DNA of 64,000 nucleotides, from contig JANTQF010000107.1 of NCBI GenBank assembly GCA_032988165.1, forward strand, positions 1-64,000, read 5' to 3'. Below are positions 47,238-58,879 of this stretch, one piece after another. How positions within the stretch are numbered: the first letter of the stretch is position 1; each line of letters opens with the position of its first letter. The position numbers and the translations under genes were made by a program. A model generated the notes under the pieces. The model was given only the letters and a program-made list of their open reading frames with translations, was not told the DNA's origin and did no database searches. The stretch is from Emmonsiellopsis sp. PD_33. Its lineage: Eukaryota > Ascomycota > Eurotiomycetes > Onygenales > Ajellomycetaceae.

Positions 47238-48855
47238 ATGGCACCCAACACCGCAAGCCGGAAGATCTCGCGGGCAGAGGTTGCGAAGCACAACGCAGAG
47301 GACTCTTGCTGGTGCATCATCGACCACAAAGTCTACGATCTGACCGATTTCCTCGATGCGCACCCCGGTGGAAACGTCGTCCTTGCCCAGGTCGCCGGAA
47401 CGGACGCTACAAGTGCCTTCTACAACCTACACAGGCATGAGGTGATCCAGAAGTATGCGCACCTGTGCATAGGCACCGTTGAGGGCGAGACGCCCGAGGT
47501 TATAACTATGCAGCCCGGTGACCTTAGCAAGGTGCCATATGGCGAGCCACTGTGGTTGATGCCCGTCTACAAGAACCCATACTACAACGACTCCCACCGC
47601 AGATTGCAGAAGGCTCTGCGTGTTTTCGTCGATACGCATGTGTACCCCGAAGCGCAGGAGAAGGAACTCGATGGCACATATATCTCGCAGGAGCTGGTGA
47701 ATAAGATGGCGGAGACCAATTTGCTGGCGATGCGACTGGGCCCGGGAAAGCATTTGCATGGACGGGAACTGTTTGGTGGTGCCGTGAAGGGGGAGGAGTT
47801 TGATTACTTCCATGACCTGATTGTTGCGCAGGAACTTGCCAGAGCAAATGCCAGAGGGTTCCAGGATGGAAACATGGCTGGAATGATGATTTCCCTTACG
47901 GCTGTGAGACAATGGCTCAAGAATACGGAACTACGGGACAGAGTCACGGAAGAGTGTCTGTCCGGCAAGAAATTCATGTGTCTTGCGGTCACAGAGGCGT
48001 TTGCTGGTTCAGATGTTTCGGGTATCCGCACCACGGCTAAGAAGACGCCCGATGGCAAACACTACATCATCAACGGTAAGTGAAATCCGGACGCAAATAC
48101 AGCCGTACTAGTTCGTAGAGTTTCCTTGCTCACTCTTCCCAGGCACCAAGAAATGGATCACCAACGGCATGTGGGCCGACTACTTCGTCACCGCCTGCCG
48201 AACCGACAAGGGCTTCTCCGTCATCCTCGTGCCGCGCGACGACAATGTCGAAACCAAGCGCATCAAGACCGCCTACTCGACCGCTGCCGCTACGACTTTC
48301 ATCCAATTCGACAACGTCAAGGTACCAGTCGAAAACCTCCTTGGAGAGGAAAATAACGGCTTCATCGTCATCATGAGCAACTTCAACCACGAGCGCTGGG
48401 CCATGACCTGCATGGTGAACCGCTGGTGCCGCACCGTCGTCGAGGAGTGTCTCAAATGGTCGAACCAGCGCATCGTCTTCGGCAAACCCCTCGTCAACCA
48501 GCCAGTTATCCGCCAGAAGCTGGCCAAGATGATCTCTCTCGTCGAGGCGTCCCAGTCGTGGTTGGAAACTATCACCTATCAGATGTGCAATATGACCTAC
48601 GCGGAGCAGTCGAAGCACCTGGGTGGTCCCATTGGCCTGCTGAAGTCGTACTCTACGCGCTGCGCGCATGATATTGCTGACGAGGCGGTTAATATCTTTG
48701 GTGGACGTGGATTGACGCAGACTGGAATGGGACGGGTGGTTGAGCAGTTCCATCGGACTTATAAGTTTGATGCCATTCTGGGAGGCACGGAGGAGATCTT
48801 GGCTGATCTGGGTGTGAGACAGGCTATGAAACAGATGCCCAAGGCTATGTTGTAG
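47238..48855 (+). CDS. Cytochrome b5 - acyl-CoA dehydrogenase fusion, 516 aa
   Basis: Two exons, 47238-48075 and 48143-48855, joined over a 67-bp intron (GTAAGTG...TCTTCCCAG), 1,551 nt in frame. Residues about 10-85 form a cytochrome b5 domain: KHNAEDSCWCIIDHKVYDLT, then the heme-ligand core DAHPGG and a second histidine in the NLHRHEVI segment. Residues about 120-516 are an acyl-CoA dehydrogenase: FVDTHVYPEA, CLAVTEAFAGSDVSGI (substrate/FAD strand), IINGTKKWITNGMWADYF, NNGFIVIMSNFNHERW, and the C-terminal VNIFGGRGLTQTG and AILGGTEEILADL. The b5 domain may pass electrons to or from the FAD. The fusion is known in fungi and some bacteria; the substrate is not certain. The ATG at 47238 has a good context (ACCATGG); one at 47175 would add 21 residues. 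Confidence 0.9.
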
Positions 48856-49377
48856 GTTGGTATATATATATATATATACTGTGTTCAGACGCATAGATCA
48901 TGTAACAATAGAAGATATCACGGTTTAGCATGTTTTCGGGTTATCTCTCGATTCCATGGGATGGATGCCAGATAATATGGGAGCTTAAATCTATTTTTTG
49001 GGTTTGAAACGACTATTGCTGTCACGCGGCTCACATACTTGGTAAAGCCCTTTAATTCCTAATTCCAGGATAACAAATATGGATCTTCTCCGTTCCTCAA
49101 CACCGCAACCTGCTATGTCTAACTGGCCCTGAGGGAGTTTCAGTATGATTCCACGTTTCCATCGGCTGGGTCAAAGAACCTCGCTTTCCACGCCCCACAG
49201 ACTGGCATTTGAATTATTAATTACAATAGAATTAATAGAGTATAAAAACAAGTGAACAATCCACGAATGTACGGAGTATATCCAATCCAACCCCCCCCCC
49301 CAAAAAAAAAGAAACGCATCGACCCATCCACCTCACCCCCATATAACCACAAACCAATCGAACCCACTTCCAACCCA
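48856..49377. other. Intergenic region between convergent genes
   Basis: Contains a TA microsatellite at about 48861-48880 and a C-rich then A-rich run near 49290-49310. No gene supported. Confidence 0.5.
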
Positions 49378-49881
49378 TCAAAGCATCATCCCCGCAATAA
49401 CAGCGGGAATGACAACAAAACAAACCGCCAACCCAGCCTTGGTCGACGGGCCCGTCCTCCCCAGCCTAACCGCCGCACCAGGCGTCTCCGACGGCTCGCC
49501 CGTCTTCGTAGGCTCATCATCATCCCCATCACCCCCTTTCCCCTTCCCCGTCTCGGTAGGGAAATCCGTCTTCGTGGCCGTCGCGGTCTGCGCACCGTTA
49601 CACCAGACCTCATTAAACGCAACGCCCGCGTCGAAGAGGCAGTCTGTCAGGTCCTTGACGTTCTGGCCCGCGGCAAGACAGTAGATGGCACACTCGTCGT
49701 TGTAGGGCGTGATGGGGGCCGCTTTGCAGCATTTCTCCATGTGGTCGGGGTATTCTTTGCTGTTGGGGACGGCGCAGGCGGCGTCCTTTATGGGGATTTG
49801 GTATTGGGCGGGTGTGCCGCACATTGAGCTGGCGGTGGGTGCGGCGGCGCCGGTGGTGGTGAGGGCGGTTGTTGGGTCCAT
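49378..49881 (-). CDS. Cysteine-rich protein with GPI-type C-terminus, 167 aa
   Basis: A single exon from ATG 49881 to 49378. Residues about 20-95 hold eight cysteines (MCGTPAQY, ACAVPN, MEKCCKAAP, ECAIYC, DCLF, WCNGA), a spacing common in small secreted fungal proteins. A Thr/Gly/Asp-rich linker follows (TETGKGKGGDGDDDEP), and the end STKAGLAVCFVVIPAVIAGM is a hydrophobic tail of the kind that signals GPI attachment or membrane anchoring. A classical N-terminal signal peptide is missing: the protein opens MDPTTALTTTGAAAPTASS. Either an upstream exon encodes one or export differs. No such exon was found in the 110 bp upstream. Family not recognised. Confidence 0.7.
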   Translation of the reverse strand: MDPTTALTTTGAAAPTASSMCGTPAQYQIPIKDAACAVPNSKEYPDHMEKCCKAAPITPYNDECAIYCLAAGQNVKDLTDCLFDAGVAFNEVWCNGAQTATATKTDFPTETGKGKGGDGDDDEPTKTGEPSETPGAAVRLGRTGPSTKAGLAVCFVVIPAVIAGMML

Positions 49882-51301
49882 GGTTTATGTTTAATGGGGG
49901 TACGGAGGAAGGGTTTTTGGGAAGTTTGGTCCCGGAAATTGAGAATTTGTATAAGGGGTTGGTTCTCTGGACGGAAGGGGATGGAGGGTTGCACAGCTGT
50001 TTATGAGCTGGGAAATAATAAAATGCGTTGGGACGCGGCCCTTTTTATCATTGACATATTCTTGGCCGTGTAAGCACTACGACGAACTCCGTAAAGCTGG
50101 GTCTATGAATAGAACATAATGTTTCTTATGGGTGCCGATCGTGCTCTGCTGAGAGGCTGAGAGCTGACACGGCCGATGGAAGCTGTTAAGTTTCGACTAG
50201 TTTCAGGTTAGCGGCCAAGGTCGGAAAGTCGATGTCATCGAAAATCGGAGAGGAGGAATTACCTAAAGCATGCCTGGAGGATGCATTCTTTTGATATAGG
50301 CGGTGCTATTCATACATCCATACATACATACCCCAATCTAGTCCGCTGATGCAAACGTGAGCTCCCAAAGCAAAACGCAACAGGGTGGGAAATATTCACG
50401 CCCATCAGCATCGTGCGGGAAATCCCCCGTTAAGAGCAATAAATGATTAGATCCTGGAAACCTCCAGTGTAGGTATGTACCCCGGGAAAGGCACGGCTGG
50501 ACGCATCCAAGAGATTGCAAGTTGACACAGAGAGAGCGGGAACCAACAAGATTGTTGGTTCACCCTGGTTAGCTCCAAGTACACAGCAGGCTGGGGCGGT
50601 TAGTCTCCCAGTGCTCCCCTGCTCAGATAACTACTCACGAGTTGGGACTGGTTTCATGCTCCAGTCCAGATTGGAGCCGGATACAAATGACTGCTCCGTA
50701 TGGCATAGAGGATGCAATCATAAAGTAGGAGTCGTGGCGCATTCAAAATTGAAAACGATGCCCAGGCGGAGGCTCTAACCCCCTCCGGGACCCTCCCTCT
50801 TAGTTAAAAGTTTAAGTGGATTATGCTTATTTTTTAGGGTGCGCCACGCCAACCCTTTCGACCACCCTGAAAACCACAGATTCACAGGACTATATCCTGT
50901 CATCGTAGGACAGTGGCAAGAATAAGGGAATTTCCGAGATAAAGGGTTCGTTGCATAATTTATCCTTTCATGGCTATGTAATGTATTGCATTATCGCCCG
51001 GGGCGAAACTCATTTCTATTTCTGGCGGCAGGGGTGTTCTCTTTGTTTGTCGGAATGCACAGCCAGGCTTGCATAACACACACGCAGGCCAACCAGGCGA
51101 GGTTTTTGCCATGTTTTCTTTGGCCTGTTTACATATAGGCTATTGCAACCCCCTTCGAAATCATATCCCATCTGTGCTTTGACGCTGAACCTTGTCGTTC
51201 CTTTTCATTTCCATTTCCTTATCGAGTTTTGGAGAATACCCACCACACGCCTTCGAAAACCAGGCAGTTTGCATATTGACAGTGACAGCCTGTTGCTGCT
51301 C
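49882..51301. other. Intergenic region of 1.4 kb
   Basis: Shared upstream region of the divergent cysteine-rich gene and the Crh gene. A CATA-type short repeat is near 50310-50330. Short frames only. Confidence 0.45.
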
Positions 51302-52706
51302 ATGTTGAACATGTTTTCGAAAGTCAGCCTCCCCACTCTGGCAGTGGTATTGGTCCAGCTATCGTCCGTTTTGGGCCAGACATTCTCGGAATGCGATCCT
51401 ACTAAAGGCCAAAGTGCGTGATATCCTTGATAGTCAAGAACCTTTCTGGGAAGAAATAGAGCACAGTGCTGACGGAAATCTTTTAGAATGTCCTGCGAAT
51501 CCTGCCTTCGGAAAATCGACCAATTTCGACTTGACTAAGGACAAGCTCCCAGAAGGCTGGAGCTGCAACAAAGAGCATCTCTTATCCTACAGCGACGACG
51601 GCATGGGAATTTCGGTTAAAAAGCAGGGAGATAACCCCGAACTCCGCTCCAATTTCTATATCATGTTTGGGAAAGTCGATATCACCATGAAGGCTAGCCC
51701 GGGCCAAGGGATCGTCTCCTCCGCCGTCCTCCAATCTGACTGCAGGGACGAAATTGATTTCGAGTGGCTTGGGACGAAGGATAGTACGGTCGAAACCAAT
51801 TACTTCAGGAAGGGAAACACCGCAACATACGATCGTGGCATGACAGTAAACGGCCCTGACAATCAGAAAAGTTTCAAAACGTATACCATTGATTGGGATA
51901 GTAACCGGATCATTTGGAAGATTGACGGGAATGTTGTTCGTACGCTCACGGCGGAGGATGCTATACCTCAAGGTGGATTGCCCCAAACACCAGCGTTCAT
52001 CAAGATTGGCACTTGGGCCTCGGGAGATCCGTCGAACACAGCAGATACCATCAGTAAGTTATTGCAAGATCTTCCCCATCCCCAACTTTGAAAGCCTCTG
52101 TTAATATCAATAGAATGGGGTGGAGGCCCAACCGACTACTCGGCTGGCCCCTTTACCATGATGGTGAAATCGATCAGCGTCACAGACTATTCGACCGGAT
52201 CCAAATACGAGTACACGGGCGATTCGGGCACATGGAAATCGATCAAAGCAATTGATGGAGAGATCGACGGTAGCGCGAAGGATGTTCCTACCGCTTCCAC
52301 AACATCGCCGCCAAAGAAAGGTAAGACATGATGAGGAGAATATTATTTATATCCGCAGATATAAAATCCCTATCTACCTGGCTCGCAAGCCAACCCATGA
52401 AATGTTGGATCCGTATGTATCGATACTGACTATTGAAACCGCATAGAATCGACCGCAGAACCCAGTGGGACAGCTACCGCGACCGCTAGTGCGAATGACA
52501 ACGCGACCAAGTCGGAAACTCCCAGCGGGACGACTTCTGCTGGGGTTGTTGGCAGTACGAGCGGTGCATCTGCAAGCGGTCCAAAGAGTACTGCCACCGA
52601 TAGTGCTGCCCCTCCATACTCAAACGGTGGAGAGGATTTGACGGTTCGGATCCGGAACTTTGTTGGGGTCGCATGTATTATATTCAGTCTTTCGATGACC
52701 TTTTGA
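51302..52706 (+). CDS. Crh-type GH16 chitin-glucan transglycosylase, GPI-anchored, 381 aa
   Basis: Four exons, 51302-51413, 51487-52053, 52114-52320 and 52447-52706, give 1,146 nt in frame. A signal peptide MFSKVSLPTLAVVLVQLSSV ends near GQTF. The GH16 domain (about residues 30-250) carries the catalytic box DEIDFEWLG with nucleophile and acid/base glutamates, then NYFRKGN, YTIDWDSNRIIWKIDG, IKIGTWASGDP and WGGGPTDYSAGPF. A Ser/Thr-rich stalk follows and the C-terminus ends in a hydrophobic GPI signal (NFVGVACIIFSLSMTF). Crh1/Crh2/Crr1 enzymes link chitin to beta-1,6- and beta-1,3-glucan in the cell wall. A second in-frame ATG at 51311 is an equally possible start. It lies between two other wall-type proteins. 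Confidence 0.93.
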
Positions 52707-53686
52707 TATGGAGAATGATATAGTTGCGGGATCGATGGGACATAGTTGAATAATGGGTGGAAGTTGTTCGCTGACTGAGTTCTCGAGTGTCAATTGCATG
52801 CCAATTTTCGAGACTTAATGGAGTGACTTTTTTGAATACGTTTGATAAAGATTGTTGGCAGTTCCAGTCTTTATAATTGTGAAGTGGTCTGAATGAGCTT
52901 CCCTCTCCAATAAGACATAAGGCAGGCTGTAGTGTTCGTCTCACAGATGGGAGACACGAGCGATCGTCAAAGCCCACCCAGTGCCTGAAATGTCGAGCCA
53001 TATATTCTATGTGTGACACCATCTGGTACAAGCGGAAGTGTCCCGGGGAAATGGTATCGAGTTGATCCAATGTCGTAGGGATAGCCAATTTAATCCCAAC
53101 AGCCTCGTGTCTGTTCCCGTGATACACAATAGATCCCTTCGATATCAATATATGACTCGAATACAAGACACTTAAGGAAATACAAATATAAGACATTTGT
53201 ATGATGCTAGCCGGTCATGTCGTAAGAGAAGGCAAAATAACTGGCCCTTAACAGGCGCAATATGTCATTCCGCAGTGTTGAACAATATCAATTCGGATCC
53301 GTCAAAACACTTCAGTTCAACCTGACGCTCGTCAAAGTCGAATCAGTACACAGAATGTCAAATTCTCACGGCCTATACTCACCACAGGCCCAGAAGTTAG
53401 TTTCCCGGGGGCGCTTAAACTCCACTGAAGCTGCAACATTATGTTACCCGAGACGGTCAATATCAGGATACTCTCGTTCCAATATGAAGATCGAAAAAGA
53501 CCGTCGTAGGACGAAACACCAACGTCATGACTCCCCTTGAAGCGGGATGGCAGTTCGGCGTTTCTATCTCCCTGGCAAATACCGCAAGTGAGATTTTGGT
53601 TTCAGTTAAGTCGATCATTTCCTGCATCATGTACTCTACAGCAATGATCCGATTAGTACCATTTTTTCTCTCCGCCCTTCCGCTAG
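52707..53686. other. Intergenic region
   Basis: 3' flank of the Crh gene. Short frames at 53262-53540 and 53527-53590 were seen, but none is supported on its own. Confidence 0.4.
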
Positions 53687-53950
53687 GTGACGGACAAGAG
53701 AGGGGTTTCCAGTTTTATCAGATTATACCGACAGAATCCAAGCCCTGGACGGCTTGGAAACCAGATTCCCGATTTCGAGGAACTGCTAAATGCCGTCTGG
53801 GTAGACCGAGGCATCGATTGGCGGCATATCGTGGTCAGGACTCCTGCCAGAGCAGGCCCAGAAGAGTTCTGTCCGAGGAGCGTTTCAAAGGGATCAGCGG
53901 TATCGAGTCAGGGGCACAAAGACCTGCAAGACTTGCAATCTAAGAAACTT
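53686..53950 (+). pseudogene. Frameshifted ORF of unknown type
   Basis: After a good acceptor (CCGCTAG at about 53680-53686) one frame reads REGFPVLSDYTDRIQALDGL and ETRFP. From the next bases a second frame reads PDFEELLNAVWVDRGIDWRH followed by IVVRTPARAGPEEFCPRSVS and KGSAVSSQGHKDLQDL. The two read as one protein if a single G is added at about 53775 (TTCCCGATTTC). An exon upstream, ending in frame 1 at 53588 (MTPLEAGWQFGVSIS...), may belong to it. The family is not recognised. It is either a pseudogene with a one-base deletion or a sequencing error. Confidence 0.35.
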
Positions 53951-54896
53951 CCATCCAGAGTCTCTAGGATCGACCGGTATCATCCATCTTGGCTCTCCTT
54001 GGGGGGTCAATGGTGGTTGAAATTGCATTGTCGTCGCATCGGGCCGGCCCGTTTTTAATCCGTGCACAAACTACATCTACCTCCAACCAGCAACATCACT
54101 TCTTAATCTGCCCGAGTCTCTATCTCTACTTCGGCTCCTCGGAGTATCATCGCATTGTCCCATCTTCTGTCGGGATGCACCCCCTGAACTAACGTGCAAT
54201 TACCAGATCCTAGGATCCAATTATTGAGTCAATGACCGCGACTGTCCACCGCACGCGCCGACGCGGCTGCAATGTTTTGAAATACTATCTTCTTGTGCAT
54301 GTCACAATCACAATATCGCGCATTCAGCAAGGTCTAGCCTCTATGTCAAGAAGCGATCCGTGGTACGGATGTTGATGATGGCACCATTTATTTGCAGCCC
54401 AAAAACCCGGGCGACATGCCCCTTGCATCCCGACGTCGTACCAGATCCGCTTCTATTGGATATCGCCCAGAAACGGACTATGGGCGGCGTTTTCTGTGCC
54501 CGCACAGGTACCACATCCCCTGGCCCAGATCCTCCGCTTTGTTATGCCTTACAGGTTCCTGGCTCCCGTTCTGGGCTTATGGATAACGCCCTGTAAACAA
54601 TCTGTTGTTTGCCTGGCCCAGATGTCTCCTGCACCCCTTGCAGGCCTAACTCAATTGACCTGAAAGGGACAACCGCAGGAAGGGGTCCCGAGGGCTGGAG
54701 GTACAATCGTGCTGCTGACCGTCGAGTATATAATATTGAGACATCGGCTCCCTCTTCTCCTTCTCTTCTATTTTCTTTCTGCCTTTCCATCCCTCGTTCA
54801 GTCCAATCGTTAACTATATAATTACCCCTGCCACTCGCTTGGTTTGCGAATACTTTTTCCTGTTTCCGCATCTGAACAGACAACGACTATTTCAAC
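53951..54896. other. Intergenic region
   Basis: Upstream of the proline-rich GPI protein. Pyrimidine-rich stretch at about 54745-54800. Short overlapping frames only. Confidence 0.4.
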
Positions 54897-55561
54897 ATGC
54901 ATTCTAAATATCTTATTGCGCTGGCACTGTCTAGCATTGCGTTGGCAGTGAATGATAATGCTCAAATTATAAATCTGTGAGTTTGATGCTTTTCAATTTC
55001 TATTATCCGGGCGCCGACAGGAATATACAACACTTCTGTATTTGTACCTGGTGATAAGAAGTGCCATTGATATACAGACTATATCTTGTCAACGCCCACG
55101 AGTGCTAACATCCTATCTCCAGCGGTGACGGCGAAGCGTACACCCTCGATCAGACCAAGAGTTGGCCGCATCACACCAAGGAGACTGGGTACCCGGGCTA
55201 CCCTATCTACTCCACCGAGGAGCCAAGCTACCCCGTCGGGACTTCGACCGACTGCCCCCCTGAGGAGACCAGCCCGCCGCCTTACAAAACTACGGGATAT
55301 CCTCCTCATGAGACTTCTACACCGCCAGGGTACCCGACGCCTCCACCAACCCACGAGACTTCTCCTCCAACCCTGCCACCGTATACGCCTTCCTTGACCA
55401 TCAGCGTTTCAAGGAACATTACCCAGACAGGGTATAACCCCCCTCCTCAGCATACCACCCCTCCTTACGAGGAAATCAATGGTGCTTCCCGTCTCGCTGG
55501 CTCTTGGGCCACTGGCTTCGTCGGTGTGATTGGTGCCATGTATCTGGCTGCTGCTCTGTAG
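54897..55561 (+). CDS. Proline/threonine-rich GPI-anchored cell-surface protein, 172 aa
   Basis: Two exons, 54897-54976 and 55123-55561, join in frame (519 nt). The N-terminus MHSKYLIALALSSIALAVND is a signal peptide. The body (about residues 35-140) is rich in Pro, Thr, Tyr and Ser with loose repeats such as YPGYP, ETSPPPYKTTGYPPHETST and PPTHETSPPTLPPYTP, a typical O-mannosylated wall protein stalk. The end SWATGFVGVIGAMYLAAAL preceded by NGASRLA is a GPI attachment signal. It has no enzyme domain. Acceptor CTCCAG at 55122 keeps the LGDGEAYTLDQ join. Role is presumably structural or adhesive in the wall; no family name can be given. Confidence 0.8.
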
Positions 55562-56486
55562 AGGAGGCAGACCATTTGGGGAGAGCGCGGCGGGTTCAGC
55601 AGCAGGCGCATTTCGGCCACGCGGGGATGGGAAGGTCGATTTTCACATTTCTACCACAGATCATGACGGAGTAGCCGGTGACAGGCAACACTTTTCCCCG
55701 TTTTATAATAGCTGGAGTGGACATATTTATAATTCTCCCTTTTCTTTCTTTCCCCTTCTGCTTTCACGCCGCTCGCTATTCATTGCTGTCACGGTTACGA
55801 ATTCGCCAATTTTGTCCCCGTCATGGTTTACCCTTTTAATTTCTTCTAGTGGATTTGGGTTTAGAGAACAGGTGTTGTATTTTTTAGAAGAACTATATTA
55901 TACATTTTACCTTTTATATAGGGCCCAATCTAGGCAAACCAAGTCCTTCTTTAGCTACTAAAGTCAGATTACTTCAAGTCGCTCTTAGCGGGTGTTATGC
56001 GTGAAGTATGCCATAAATCATTTGATCCCCCTAAATATATGGCACAGCCAAAGTTTGGATTTAAAAAAAATTCATTTAAAAAAGATGAATAAATATGCAA
56101 GAATAATAGGCAACTTGCATCATGCATTGACCAATCATATGCATTTCAGGCGCCGAATATTGTTTGTATTCTGCAAACTGTGCATTCTTTGTTCATTTAT
56201 TGACTTGGCATGCGTTGCAAGTAATTTTAAATATTTCAATTCAAGATACTCGGCAAATGTATGGTTGAAACATGATTGGAGAGGGTTGAGGATCGTTGGT
56301 TGGAGTTGCTCGAACAAGCAAATCGCAGCCTCAGGCGCCAATATCCGACACAACTTCAACCCCACCCCATCCCCACCATGCAGAACGCGGCTTGACCTCC
56401 AGCATAACCTCCACAATAACTATAGTTTCTTCAATGAATAAGATACCAATAGGGACCCTATCCAAACAGATATACCAAGCACCATA
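55562..56486. other. Intergenic region
   Basis: 3' flank of the GPI protein and upstream region of atg12. AT-rich near 55990-56110. Short frames only. Confidence 0.4.
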
Positions 56487-57514
56487 ATGGCATCGACACC
56501 ATCACCCTCTCCATCTCCAGACCCCTCCAAACAATCCTCCCCCCGCCCAGCTTCACAACGCGGCCTAGGACTCACCAGCAGACAGGGCAGCCGGGCTCGA
56601 AATAACAATGACAACGGCTCCAGTGGCACCCCGACAACTCCCATTCCAGATGAGGATTATGGCGCCGATCTTCCTCTAACCATGTCCGCGTCCGTTGTGC
56701 TCACGGGACTGCCAAAAGACGCGCATCAGGCCTTGGCTGATGTTGATAAGATCGATCAGGGGAAAGGTATGCATGACATATTCTTGCCTTCACCGTCTTT
56801 TTATATGTGCATTTGGCGGTGGGATTTAGGTAGTACAGATCTGTTCTGGCTGCTTCCTGAACGGCTCCCATTTCGTCATATCATGGCTCTGGGCTGGTTG
56901 ACTAAATCACCGCCCTTTTTCATTTCTTCCCAAATGCCTTATCGAATATATTCCGTGCTGCTGTGCTCTGATTCCCACCTATAATCGATGATATGCTTCC
57001 TATCCAGCTCTATTTCTTCATTCTGACCTGTTCGGGTTTCACTATCTTTTTCCATTCCCTGGAGTTCGGCTATTTGATCTATCACCATAAAGCGTCCAAA
57101 TTGCAAGAAACGCTGGAAACCTAACCGTATTTTTGATCTTTCTTGCTCTTAGTGACCGTGCGATTCCAGCCTTTGCCATCTGCTCCTATCCTCAGAAACC
57201 GTGTGTTCAAAATCAGCGCTTCCCAGAAATTTGAGACAGTGGTTAAATTCCTGCGCAAAAAGCTTGATTGCAAGGAAACCGATTCGGTATTCTGCTACGT
57301 TAACAGCGTCTTTGCTCCCGGTTTAGATGAGGGAGTTGGAGGGCTCTTCAGGGTAAGTCCAGTCCGCCTTCGTTCGCTCCTCCTGTTCCTTCGTGCCGTT
57401 GCACGCGATCGATATAGTACAAACTACATGCAACATTCTGACCTTGACCTATAGTGTTTTAAAACTGATGACCAGCTCATTGTGGCATATTCCATGACAC
57501 CGGCGTTTGGATGA
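56487..57514 (+). CDS. atg12: Atg12, ubiquitin-like autophagy protein, 179 aa
   Basis: Three exons, 56487-56766, 57153-57352 and 57455-57514, give 540 nt in frame with introns of 386 and 102 bp. A Ser/Pro-rich N-terminal extension (about 90 residues, starting MASTPSPSPSPDPSKQSSPR) precedes the ubiquitin fold: VTVRFQPLPSAPILRNRVFK, KFETVVKFLRKKLDCKETDS, VFCYVNSVFAPGLDEGVGGL. The end is CFKTDDQLIVAYSMTPAFG, with the C-terminal glycine needed for conjugation to Atg5. Atg12-Atg5 with Atg16 acts as the E3-like complex for Atg8 lipidation at the phagophore. The first intron (386 bp) is the longest of any gene in the window. Gene convergent with panB. Confidence 0.95.
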
Positions 57515-57776
57515 TATTTGTGGTCCTATGGCTGGTTCAGTTACCGAGTGTGCTATCTATCGTACGACATCAGAATTATGAGGAATTGTTTAAAAAGGTC
57601 AGTCCATTGCTTGATCCGTATGACCTTTCGACCAAAAATTCAATCCCGGTCTAACATACACGGGCAAGGAGATATCAATCATGACGCAAAGCAAAATCAT
57701 AAGGGGGGCAAAAATTTCCCACAGAAACAAACGAAAAAGGTATATATGTATCAGCAACAAACAAAATACCGCGCTT

Positions 57777-58879
57777 CTAACCACTTCCCACCAATTTCTC
57801 GAACTCCTCAAGGTCCTCCTTCGAAATGGGATAGGTGTGCTCCTTAGCAGGATATTCTCTTGTCTTTACCTCTTCCTTATACTTTTCGATCGCCTTCAAA
57901 CTTTCGCCCCAAATGTCACCATACTTCTTCACAAATTTGGGTAGGAACCTCCCTGGGGGGAAATTTCCACTCATATCAACTTGGACCAGAACCTGCCCAG
58001 AACAGCCATTGCCAGCGCCGATGCCGATTGTCGGTATTCTCAACTTCTTGGTAACGATGGTTGCTATCTCTGGTGGGATGGCTTCAAGAACGACCATGAA
58101 AGCCCCAGCTTCTTGGATTGCCAGAGCATCATTCAAAATCTTCAAAGCACCGGCTGTTGATTTTCCCTGGACACGGAAACCACCCAAAGCACTTTGCCTT
58201 TGAGGGGTCAAACCGACATGACCGACGACTGCTATTCCGGCCTGAGTAATAGCTTTTACTGTCGACGCCATCTCCGCGCCTCCTTCAAGCTTGACACTTT
58301 GTACACGTCCTTCTTTGATGATACGGATAGCGGACGCTACCGCAAGCTCGGGGGATACCTCATACGACCCCATCGGCATATCGCCAACCTAGAGTGACGA
58401 AGATCAATTAGCATCCAAGTTCTAGGTATTCATACGCATAGGACAAAACGATATAGGGCAAAACTCACGGTGAAAGCTGCCCCTACTGCACGAGATACGC
58501 TTCGACAATGGAGGATCATCTCATCCAAACAAACCTCGCTTGTGTCCGCCATTCCCAGGGCCACCATCGCGAGGCTATCGCCAACGAGGACCATGTCCAT
58601 ACCAGCAGCTTCAGCAACATGTCCACTTGGGAAATCATGTGCCGTCAGCATAGTAATAGGCTCATTCTTCTGGTGCAGCGTCTGCAATGACTTGATTGTG
58701 ACTTTCTTGCGGTTTATTGGAGCACCCATTGGAGAGTGGGAGCTGTGACGCCGTTGGCAGGGCCATGTCGTTGGGCTCGATATCGGGTGTATGTTTACGG
58801 CAGCGAGGGGCACAGAACGGGTTCCGCCAAGGAGAGGACGACATGGCCCAGCAAGGCGAAGGGGGAGGCGGAGAGCCAT
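57777..58879 (-). CDS. panB: Ketopantoate hydroxymethyltransferase (PanB), 340 aa
   Basis: Two exons, 58469-58879 and 57777-58388, with an 80-bp intron, 1,023 nt in frame. The N-terminus MALRLPLRLAGPCRPLLGGT and the following Arg/Ser-rich 45 residues look like a mitochondrial targeting peptide. The enzyme then reads KVTIKSLQTLHQKNEPITML, TAHDFPSGHVAEAAGMDMVL, VGDSLAMVALGM (metal-binding Asp in VGDSLA), CRSVSRAVGAAF, VGDMPMGSY, VKLEGGAEM, GHVGLTPQ, VLEAIPPEIA and PTIGIGAGNGCSGQVLV. PanB makes ketopantoate from 2-oxoisovalerate and 5,10-methylene-tetrahydrofolate, the first step of pantothenate and CoA synthesis. Length and motifs are complete. Confidence 0.95.

Noticed and set aside
48859..48882. 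TA microsatellite after the b5-ACAD gene, and similar runs at 19296-19350 and 25380-25397
   Set aside because: Simple AT repeats without further structure, apart from the hairpin noted in the small hAT.
54360..54883. Short ORFs upstream of the proline-rich GPI gene
   Set aside because: They overlap on opposite strands and have no domain, signal peptide or splice partners; more likely promoter DNA.
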